Below the pieces are notes generated by a model, which was not told the origin of the DNA, ran no database searches, and was given only the letters and a program-made list of their open reading frames with translations. A DNA stretch of 12,942 bases from CAYVIB01 sp964451365 (GTDB lineage Bacteria > Pseudomonadota > Gammaproteobacteria > Pseudomonadales > Cellvibrionaceae). Positions 1 through 6,172 of the stretch are shown piece after piece. Location: assembly GCA_964451365.1 (NCBI GenBank), contig CAYVIB010000058.1:1-12942 (forward strand), in the 5' to 3' direction. How positions within the stretch are numbered: position 1 is the stretch's first letter; each line of letters starts with the position of its first letter. The position numbers were made by a program, and so were the translations under genes.

Positions 1-1113
1 CTGACGTCCTTAATCGCTTATATCTGCATGGACCGCTTTTTTGTAAGCGATCCGCTTTTGCCCTTTTCCCGGAGCACCTTTCCCTGGCAGGTGGACTTAA
101 TTGACGACACTTTCAGGGGCGGTTCTTCCGTTATCTCCGTCAATGATGCCGTTTTGGGTCTGGACTTTAATTACACCATCAGGAAAGACGTAACCTATCC
201 CGCCGTTAATTTGGTGCTTCTGTTTTCGAATCCCGAAAATTCCAGTTATTGGGTTGATATGTCAACGTATTCCAAAGCGTCTTTCAAAGTGAAATGCTCG
301 CACCACAACCTGCTTTCTTTTGATCTCGTCAGTTTTGACCCGAATATTACCGATCCCAATGATTTCTTCTCCTACAGGCCCGCGACATCGCTTTTTTCCT
401 GTGACGATGAATGGAACGAGGTCCAGGTTGACCTGCGGCATATGTGGGTTCCACTGTGGTGGCTTGAACAGCATAACGCTGATTTATCGAGTCAGGATTA
501 CTGGCTCGATAAAGTAGGTGCTTTTACGTTTGGTGCCTCGCGGCAGGGGCCGGTAAATACTCCCGCGAATGTAAAAGTGATCGACCTCACTCTCAATGGA
601 CAAGACTGGCGGTATGTGTATTATTTTTTCGCCCTGTTCGCGATAATCTGGAGCGGCTATCTCTATTGGCTCCTGAAAACCTACACCGCGGCGCTCATTG
701 CCAACGCCAAGGATAAACTGTTGAAAGACAGGCCTCTGATTGCGTATCAACAGTTGTCGGTTGAACCGCACAGAGACAAGGAAAAAAATCAGGTTCTTCG
801 TTTTATGGCCACCCGGTATCCAAATCCTGAACTCAGTCTGGAGATGGCCGTGGCCACATTGGGTATCAGCCGGACAAGATTGAACGAAATTCTTAAGGCG
901 GAACTCGGCTTTACATTTTCTTCCTACCTGAACAGGCTCAGACTTTCGGAGGCGGCACGTCTGTTGTCCGAGCGCGGCGAAGCCAACGTTGCCGAGATAG
1001 CTTATTCCGTGGGCTATAACAATGTTTCCTATTTCAACAAACTCTTTAAAAATGAATATGGATGTACGCCCAAGGCGTTTAAGGAAATTTACCAAAAAGA
1101 AGATAAAAATTAA
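1..1113 (+). CDS. Membrane-anchored AraC-family transcriptional regulator with periplasmic domain (5' end cut by window edge)
   Basis: The reading frame is open from base 1. The residues before the ATG at 28 align with the region just after the first membrane segment of the complete paralogue at 9101-10264, so the true start lies left of the window and ATG 28 is internal. Visible parts: a beta-rich extracytoplasmic domain (about nt 80-600), a hydrophobic membrane segment after W-R-Y at about nt 607-690, a short basic linker, and a C-terminal AraC double HTH (about nt 832-1095) ending in the classic signature AEIAYSVGYNNVSYFNKLF. Two cysteines in the outer domain (codons 295 and 400, 35 residues apart) are conserved at the same spacing in the paralogue and probably form a disulfide, which supports a periplasmic location. 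Inferred role: one-component sensor-regulator of the GH97 genes that start 322 bp downstream. The ligand is unknown. The regulator call is firm; the sensing role is inference. Confidence 0.9.
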   Translation: MTSLIAYICMDRFFVSDPLLPFSRSTFPWQVDLIDDTFRGGSSVISVNDAVLGLDFNYTIRKDVTYPAVNLVLLFSNPENSSYWVDMSTYSKASFKVKCSHHNLLSFDLVSFDPNITDPNDFFSYRPATSLFSCDDEWNEVQVDLRHMWVPLWWLEQHNADLSSQDYWLDKVGAFTFGASRQGPVNTPANVKVIDLTLNGQDWRYVYYFFALFAIIWSGYLYWLLKTYTAALIANAKDKLLKDRPLIAYQQLSVEPHRDKEKNQVLRFMATRYPNPELSLEMAVATLGISRTRLNEILKAELGFTFSSYLNRLRLSEAARLLSERGEANVAEIAYSVGYNNVSYFNKLFKNEYGCTPKAFKEIYQKEDKN

Positions 1114-1435
1114 CAATCGGGAAAACAAATCGCTTTTTGCGTTTTCATGAGTAAAAAACGTAGACGGCACCCGTCTGCAAGCGTTCCATTGGGGAAGTCC
1201 GGCAAATATGGAAGAGCAGGCTTTGTTGAGCGGCTGCTGGCCTGAGCGGAACGTTTGCTTTTGCACGCGTCACGTTCGCAAACGGTTTGATTTAATTCAT
1301 ATATGAAACCACGGAAACCATTTACCTTCAGCGGTTGCTTGAGGAGAGAATATAAAAATAATACTATATGACCTTTTCGCTGGAAGGCCATCTTTGCCGG
1401 TCGAATCAATAACAGTTAAACCAAAAGGGGTAAAG
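1114..1435. other. Intergenic region upstream of the first GH97 gene
   Basis: This 322-bp spacer has no supported gene. It holds a short hairpin (AGACGG at 1162-1167 pairing with CCGTCT at 1171-1176), which lacks a T-run and so is not a convincing terminator. It also holds a perfect 12-bp palindrome TTCATATATGAA (1296-1307), a possible operator. An AT-rich promoter-like stretch lies at about 1335-1367. Confidence 0.5.
1335..1367 (+). promoter_or_regulatory. Possible sigma-70-like promoter for the GH97 genes
   Basis: TTGCTT (1335-1340) is followed after 18 bp by TAATAC (1359-1364). An overlapping alternative pairs TTGAGG (1339-1344) with TACTAT (1362-1367) at 17 bp. Both are weak matches to the consensus. 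The position, 70-100 bp before the start codon and just downstream of a perfect palindrome, is reasonable. An activator-dependent promoter would be expected to have a weak -35 box. Confidence 0.3.
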
Positions 1436-3367
1436 GTGAAAACAATACTCTCGCTTTTAACACTGTCCGCGCTACTGCTTTTGTCCGGCTGTGCCGGCCA
1501 CACTCCACAAATGTTAACTAGCCCCGACGGCACGCTTAGGGTAAAGGTGTTCGAGACAGAATCGAATGCATTGGCATATTCCGTTGCGCGTGACGGAAAG
1601 CCGGTAATATTGAATTCTCCCCTCGGCCTTGAACTGCAATCCGCGGATTTCACACAGGATGTACGAGTCAAATCCGCATCCGCCATTACCGATATAAGCG
1701 ATTCCTATCGCATGCGCACCGGCAAAAAGAGTTTGATTGAGTATGTCGCCAGGGAGCAGACTTTTTCAGTCGTCAACGACCAACAGCAGAAACTGTTGCT
1801 GACTTTTCGCGTTTCCGACGACGGTGTGGCTTTCCGCTATTCGGTGATTGATCCCTCGCTGGCGGAGAAGCAGTTTGTCGATGAAACCACCGGCTTCCGC
1901 TTCGCGCCCGACAGCCGCGCCTGGCTGCAACCAATGGCGGTGGCGCGGACCGGATGGAGTAACACCAACCCATCCTATGAAGAGGTTTATGAAACGGATA
2001 TTCCCGTCGGAACCGAATCCACACTGGGAGCCGGCTGGGTTTTTCCCGCCTTGTTTAAAACCGGCGAGACCTGGGTGTTAATTTCCGAAACCGATGTCAA
2101 AGCCAACTGGCACGGGTCGCGTCTGCACCACCAGTCAGTCGATGGCGTTTACACGGTGGATGGGCCCGATCCGCGAGAAATTTTTCCCGGTGGTGCGCTA
2201 TTGGCCAACACAAAAGATGAATTGGTTTCCCCCTGGCGGATTATTGCGATCGGCGACCTGGCAACTGTAATGGAATCCACGCTTGGAACCGATCTGGCCG
2301 CGCCGACAATTGACATGCCGGAACGTTTTGTCAAACCCGGTCATTCGTCGTGGAGTTGGGCAATACTCAAGGACGATTTCACCACCTTCGAGGTGCAGAA
2401 AAAATTTATCGACTACGCTGCCGACATGCAGTGGGACTACACGCTGGTGGATGCCGACTGGGACAGGAAAATCGGCTACGACAAAATGAAGCAATTGGTG
2501 GAATATGCGGAACAAAAGGGTATCGGCATTCTGGCATGGTTCAACTCGTCCGGCAGTTGGAATGAAACGCCTTACACACCCAAAAGCCAGCTGTTGACAC
2601 ACGGGCAGCGCACCTCGGTTTTTTCTCGTCTGCACGAAATGGGTGTAAAGGGGATAAAAGTGGACTTTTTTGGCGGCGACGGTCAGTCCATGATGGCCTA
2701 CTATATCGATATACTTGAGGATGCGGCGCGGCACGATTTGCTGGTTAATTTTCACGGCGCGACACTGCCGCGCGGCTGGCACCGCACTTACCCGAACCTG
2801 ATGACCATGGAGTCGATCAGGGGTTTTGAATTCGCGACCTTCACGCAGGAAAACCAGGACAATGTCGCCAGGCAGGCGGTGATGGCGCTTTTCACGCGCA
2901 ATGTATTCGAACCCATGGACTTTACCCCGATGGCTTTCGGCGATATTCCCAATATCGAACGCAAAACGGAAAACTCCTTTGAGTTGGCCCAGTCGGTCCT
3001 GATGGTATCCGGCATACAGCATTTTGCCGCCATTCCGGAAGGGATGGCGACGGCGCCTGGTTATGTGCGGGACTTTTTGCGCGAGCTGCCGCGCGAGTGG
3101 GATGACGTCAAGTTTATTACCGGTTATCCCGGTAAAAATATCGTGCTTGCGCGACGCGCGGGAGATGCTTGGTACGTGGCGGGAATCAACGCGGAAAGCG
3201 AAGCCCGAACCCTTCACATTGAGCTGAATTTTATCGGTGACCGAAAGGGAGTACTGATTGCCAGTGGGGAAGGGGAAAGGCAGTTCAGCCGGCGTGAGGT
3301 GGCTGGCGATTCTTTGAAAACAATTCAACTAAGGCCCGGTGCCGGCTTTGTCGCGATTTTTGAATAG
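1436..3367 (+). CDS. GH97 family glycoside hydrolase, predicted lipoprotein (copy 1; retaining alpha-galactosidase/beta-L-arabinopyranosidase-like)
   Basis: Protein of 643 residues starting at GTG 1436, preceded by AAAAGGGG with 5-nt spacing. The frame can be extended to a TTG at 1394, but the GTG start places a lipoprotein signal exactly at the N-terminus, with lipobox LSGC and Cys19 as the lipidation site. No Asp follows the Cys, so outer-membrane anchoring is expected. Domains: N-terminal beta-sandwich (about 25-280), (beta/alpha)8 barrel (about 290-560), C-terminal beta domain. GH97 comprises inverting (SusB-type) and retaining enzymes. Here an Asp stands in GIKVDFF (D410) and a Glu in MESIRGFE (E459), the nucleophile and acid/base of the retaining branch, which includes alpha-galactosidases and a beta-L-arabinopyranosidase. 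In a xylan locus it probably trims side-chain caps. It is followed after 175 bp by a close paralogue, likely co-transcribed. The family call is firm; the substrate is inference. Confidence 0.9.
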   Translation: MKTILSLLTLSALLLLSGCAGHTPQMLTSPDGTLRVKVFETESNALAYSVARDGKPVILNSPLGLELQSADFTQDVRVKSASAITDISDSYRMRTGKKSLIEYVAREQTFSVVNDQQQKLLLTFRVSDDGVAFRYSVIDPSLAEKQFVDETTGFRFAPDSRAWLQPMAVARTGWSNTNPSYEEVYETDIPVGTESTLGAGWVFPALFKTGETWVLISETDVKANWHGSRLHHQSVDGVYTVDGPDPREIFPGGALLANTKDELVSPWRIIAIGDLATVMESTLGTDLAAPTIDMPERFVKPGHSSWSWAILKDDFTTFEVQKKFIDYAADMQWDYTLVDADWDRKIGYDKMKQLVEYAEQKGIGILAWFNSSGSWNETPYTPKSQLLTHGQRTSVFSRLHEMGVKGIKVDFFGGDGQSMMAYYIDILEDAARHDLLVNFHGATLPRGWHRTYPNLMTMESIRGFEFATFTQENQDNVARQAVMALFTRNVFEPMDFTPMAFGDIPNIERKTENSFELAQSVLMVSGIQHFAAIPEGMATAPGYVRDFLRELPREWDDVKFITGYPGKNIVLARRAGDAWYVAGINAESEARTLHIELNFIGDRKGVLIASGEGERQFSRREVAGDSLKTIQLRPGAGFVAIFE

Positions 3368-3435
3368 CGTTAGCGACTGTTCATGCTTTTTTTGCTTTGG
3401 TCCAGACGTCAACAAATCCCTTGGCGATTGTAGGG

Positions 3436-3461
3436 TTGGGATGAGTATTCGCGCATCCCAA
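3436..3461. repeat. REP-like hairpin in the spacer between the GH97 paralogues
   Basis: Perfect 8-bp inverted repeat TTGGGATG (3436-3443) and CATCCCAA (3454-3461) around a 10-nt loop, preceded by GTAGGG. This layout resembles short repeated extragenic palindromes common in gammaproteobacteria. In an intercistronic position it may stabilise or separate the two messages. There is no T-run, so intrinsic termination is unlikely. Confidence 0.45.
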
Positions 3462-3500
3462 TATGTTATCGCAAAAACTGGGATTCTACTTCGACCTTAT

Positions 3501-3545
3501 TTGTCGGTCGACTCAATAAACAAATATCAGGAAGGGGTAAAGGTG
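3501..3545 (+). promoter_or_regulatory. Duplicated translation-initiation block of the second GH97 gene (fixes a GTG start)
   Basis: The sequence from about 3501 to the GTG at 3543 matches the block before the first GH97 gene (about 1394-1438). Both contain CGGTCGA then TCAATAA, and both end in AAGGGGTAAAGGTGAAAA or a close variant. The shared strong Shine-Dalgarno and GTG codon show that the real starts are 1436 and 3543, and that the tandem duplication carried at least about 45 bp of upstream DNA with it. Confidence 0.7.
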
Positions 3546-5483
3546 AAAAAAATAATCTCATTGCTAACGTTTTCGGCGCTATCGTGGTTATTGGTTTTGT
3601 CCGGGTGCGCCACGCACACGCGGCAAATGCTGACCAGCCCCGACGGTACGCTCAGTGTCAGGGTTTTCGAAACGCAATCGAACACATTGGCCTATTCCGT
3701 TGCGCGTGGAGGCGAACCAGTCATATTGAACTCTCCACTGGGACTCGAATTGGCATCCGCTGATTTCACTCAAAATGTCCATATTAAATCGGCCTCCGCC
3801 ATCACGGAAGTGACCGATTCCTACCGCATCTGGACAGGCAAGAAACGCCGGGTCGAATATACCGCACACGAACAGACCTTTTCCGTGGCCAATGATCGGC
3901 AACAGAAGCTTTTAGTCACTTTTCGCGTTTCAAACGATGGTGTTGCCTTCCGCTATACGGTGAACGATCCCGCTTTAGGGGAAAAGCAGTTTGTCGAAGA
4001 GGCAACCGGTTTTCGGTTTTCACCCGACACCCGCGCCTGGTTGCAACCGATTGCGGAGGCGCAGGTGGGATGGATGCGCGCCAGCCCTTCCTACGAGGAA
4101 TATTACGAAATGGAAATTCCGGTGGGGACAGAATCCACCCTGGGTTTCGGTTGGGTGTTTCCGGCCTTGTTTAAAACCGGGAATACCTGGATACTGATTT
4201 CCGAAACCGGCCTGAACGAAAACTGGCACGGGTCGCGGCTGCACCACAAATCCGACAACGGCCTCTATAAAGTCGCAACGCCAGACCCGCGGGAAGTTGT
4301 TCCCGGTGGAGCGTATTTGGCGAGCGCAAAAGAGGAACTGGTTTCCCCCTGGCGGATTATCGCAATCGGCGATCTGGCGACGGTTATGGAATCCACTCTC
4401 GGTACGGACGTGGTTGAGCCCGCCAGTGTGGCGTCAACCGATTATATCCGGCCCGGTCTTGCCTCCTGGAGTTGGCCGATTCTGAAAGACGAATTTACAA
4501 CCTTCGATGTGCAGAAGACATTTGTGGATTATGCGGCCGATATGCAGTGGGAATACACCCTGGTGGATGCCGAGTGGGACAAGAGAATCGGGTACGAGAA
4601 ACTTGCGGAACTGGCCGATTATGCCGCGCAAAAAAATGTCGGTATCCTGGTTTGGTACAATTCCGCCGGTGGCTGGAACGACACCCCGCAAACTCCGCGG
4701 GACAAGCTGTTGACCCACGAGCAGCGGGTGGCCGAATTTTCCCGGCTGCGGGATATCGGCGTGAAAGGCATCAAGGTCGATTTCTTTGGCGGTGATGGCC
4801 AATCGATGATTGCTTACTACCTGGGTATTCTCAAGGACGCGGCGGAATATGAGCTGCTGGTGAATTTCCACGGCGCCACGTTGCCTCGCGGTTGGCAGCG
4901 AACCTATCCCAACCTGGTGACGGTGGAGGCTATTCGTGGTTTCGAGTATGCCACCTTTGCACAGGAATTCGAAAACCATTTGCCGCGGCATGCGGTGATG
5001 TCCCTGTTTGCCCGCAATGTCTTCGATCCCATGGATTTTACTCCCATGGTATTTGGCGATATTCCCAACGTTGAGCGAGTTACCGAAAACTCCTTCCAAC
5101 TGGCTTTGCCGGTATTGATGACTTCCGGCATCCAGCATTTTGCCGCCATTCCCGAGGGCATGGCGACAGTGCCTCATTACGTGAGGGATTTTCTGCGCGA
5201 GCTGCCGCGCGAGTGGGACGATGTCAAATTTATAACGGGTTATCCCGGTAAGAATGTCGTGCTTGCGCGACGCGCGGGAGATGCCTGGTATGTGGCGGGA
5301 ATAAACGCGGACAGCGAAGACCTCACCCTGACACTGGACTTGAGTTTTATTGGTGACAGAACAGGCGTGCTGATTGCCAGCGGGGAAGGAGAGCGACAGT
5401 TCAGCCAGGCGGAAATCGACAGTGTTTCACCGCTAAGCGTAACCATGCGAACCAATGCTGGATTTGTGGCGGTCTTCAAGTAG
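3543..5483 (+). CDS. GH97 family glycoside hydrolase, predicted lipoprotein (copy 2, tandem paralogue)
   Basis: Protein of 646 residues from GTG 3543 with Shine-Dalgarno GAAGGGG. The frame extends upstream to GTG 3339, inside the previous gene, but only the 3543 start gives a lipoprotein signal (lipobox LSGC, Cys22, then A-T-H, so no inner-membrane retention Asp). Domain layout is as in the upstream copy, with the predicted retaining nucleophile D413 (GIKVDFF) and acid/base E462 (VEAIRGFE), the same 49 residues apart. By eye the two proteins share roughly three quarters of their residues over the full length. Differences cluster in loops such as the one after the acid/base (TFTQENQDN versus TFAQEFENH), which may mean divergent substrate preference rather than simple dosage. 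Two identical DNA stretches of 25 and 28 bp near the C-terminus suggest constraint or local gene conversion. Probably transcribed with copy 1. Confidence 0.9.
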   Translation: MKKIISLLTFSALSWLLVLSGCATHTRQMLTSPDGTLSVRVFETQSNTLAYSVARGGEPVILNSPLGLELASADFTQNVHIKSASAITEVTDSYRIWTGKKRRVEYTAHEQTFSVANDRQQKLLVTFRVSNDGVAFRYTVNDPALGEKQFVEEATGFRFSPDTRAWLQPIAEAQVGWMRASPSYEEYYEMEIPVGTESTLGFGWVFPALFKTGNTWILISETGLNENWHGSRLHHKSDNGLYKVATPDPREVVPGGAYLASAKEELVSPWRIIAIGDLATVMESTLGTDVVEPASVASTDYIRPGLASWSWPILKDEFTTFDVQKTFVDYAADMQWEYTLVDAEWDKRIGYEKLAELADYAAQKNVGILVWYNSAGGWNDTPQTPRDKLLTHEQRVAEFSRLRDIGVKGIKVDFFGGDGQSMIAYYLGILKDAAEYELLVNFHGATLPRGWQRTYPNLVTVEAIRGFEYATFAQEFENHLPRHAVMSLFARNVFDPMDFTPMVFGDIPNVERVTENSFQLALPVLMTSGIQHFAAIPEGMATVPHYVRDFLRELPREWDDVKFITGYPGKNVVLARRAGDAWYVAGINADSEDLTLTLDLSFIGDRTGVLIASGEGERQFSQAEIDSVSPLSVTMRTNAGFVAVFK

Positions 5484-5524
5484 CAAGTAGCACTTTTCGG
5501 AATCGGTGGGGTTGTTGGTATTTA

Positions 5525-5789
5525 TAGAACCTATCTCGAAATTGCAGCATTGCACATCGCGAGTTTGTCGTCGGGGGAAGGTTTCAAAACCCTCAATTCA
5601 GGGAAGAATTGAGGCCACTCTATGGCATCCAGCCATCGCGGCATTAGCGCTTCCATGCGCGTCGGCGCTACAGGGACGTATTTATGCGATTTTGAAGTCT
5701 TCCCCCCGATGGCAAACGACGGTCGACGTGGGATTCTGCAAGCTGCTATCACAAAAACTTCGACACAGACAATTTTGAGATAGGTTCTA
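5525..5789. mobile_element. MITE-like non-autonomous element with 20-bp terminal inverted repeats at TA
   Basis: The left end (5525-5544, beginning TAGAACCTATCTC) and the reverse complement of the right end (5770-5789) match at 19 of 20 bases. The outermost TA on each side is compatible with a TA target duplication. No transposase is encoded; an open frame on the minus strand (5531-5752) spans the element but resembles no protein I know. Inside, 5563-5589 pairs with 5690-5717 over 27 base pairs with one bulge, and all four non-Watson-Crick positions would be G-U wobbles in RNA. Between these arms lie three smaller hairpins: 5591-5599 with 5606-5614, 5622-5626 with 5632-5636, and 5645-5650 with 5665-5670. 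It sits 41 bp downstream of the GH97 stop and could end or stabilise that transcript. The transposon family is not determined. Confidence 0.7.
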
Positions 5790-5804
5790 GTTAAATCTAC
5801 TATT

Positions 5805-5859
5805 TAACAAATTGCGGGAAAAGTTAAAATTTCCGCAATTTGTTATTAAATTTTTCAGA
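5805..5859 (+). promoter_or_regulatory. Shared AT-rich upstream element, copy A (with stem-loop)
   Basis: TAACAAATT, then 21 nt, then GCAATTT, followed by a T/A-rich tail. The same two blocks with identical 21-nt spacing occur at 10382-10436, upstream of the CE6-GH10 gene. The ungapped alignment gives 39 of 55 matches. In this copy the sequence is also a hairpin: ACAAATTGCGG (5807-5817) pairs perfectly with CCGCAATTTGT (5833-5843). It may be an operator for the neighbouring AraC-type regulators, inferred only from the shared position before xylanase genes. Confidence 0.4.
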
Positions 5860-6118
5860 TTTTCTTGTGCGACACCGATGCCATCGGTTTGAATTGCTTT
5901 CGTAATAAACTTCACTAAACAACGATCACGATAGAAATAACAGGCAAAGCCCGTTGTATTAGCGACCAAAAAATGTTTTTTCTCTTCATCATGTTTTGCG
6001 AGATGTTCCATCTCACCAGTTGAAATTCCGCTGAATTCATTGGCGCAATTATCGGCGCGATTAAAGCCGTTTCCGATTCTTGGCGGTATTCAAATTCAAA
6101 AGACAAGAGCCCGGGTAT

Positions 6119-6130
6119 GTTCATTTGAAC
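6119..6130. promoter_or_regulatory. Palindrome GTTCA-TT-TGAAC before the GH30 start
   Basis: A 5-bp inverted repeat with a 2-nt centre, 42 bp before the ATG. It is a possible regulator site or mRNA leader structure. Palindromes centred on CAT-ATG type cores also lie before the first GH97 gene (1296-1307) and the second regulator (8731-8740), but the three sequences are not the same motif. Confidence 0.25.
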
Positions 6131-6172
6131 GTGCCGTGAGCATTAAAACTTTATAAGCCCGAGAGGTGTGGT

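Larger units (their letters stand above)
5790..6172. other. AT-rich upstream region of the GH30 gene
   Basis: There is no supported gene in these 383 bp; the short open frames on the minus strand (5787-6011, 5915-6124) look accidental. The region holds a strong hairpin inside a motif shared with the CE6-GH10 leader (5805-5859), a 13-bp palindrome CCGATGCCATCGG (5875-5887), and the inverted repeat GTTCATTTGAAC (6119-6130). Next to the start codon is a good Shine-Dalgarno, GAGAGG (6161-6166), 6 nt before ATG 6173. Confidence 0.5.

Noticed and set aside
28..1113. ATG 28 as the true start of the left-edge regulator
   Set aside because: The frame is open to base 1 and the upstream residues align with the complete paralogue just after its first membrane segment, so the gene begins outside the window.
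2198..3328. 376-residue open frame on the minus strand
   Set aside because: It is antisense to the well-supported GH97 gene, has no recognisable domain, and has shadow-frame composition. The minus-strand frame 4434-5177 is the equivalent shadow in the second copy.
3339..3542. N-terminal extension of the second GH97 protein to GTG 3339
   Set aside because: It would bury the lipoprotein signal behind 68 residues, overlaps the previous gene, and ignores the strong Shine-Dalgarno and GTG shared with the first copy.
5531..5752. 73-residue minus-strand frame inside the MITE
   Set aside because: It lies entirely within the foldback element, has no known domain and no good ribosome site; the inverted-repeat structure explains the region better.
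5525..5789. Full insertion sequence
   Set aside because: At 265 bp there is no room for a transposase and no transposase motif in any frame, so only a non-autonomous element is supported.
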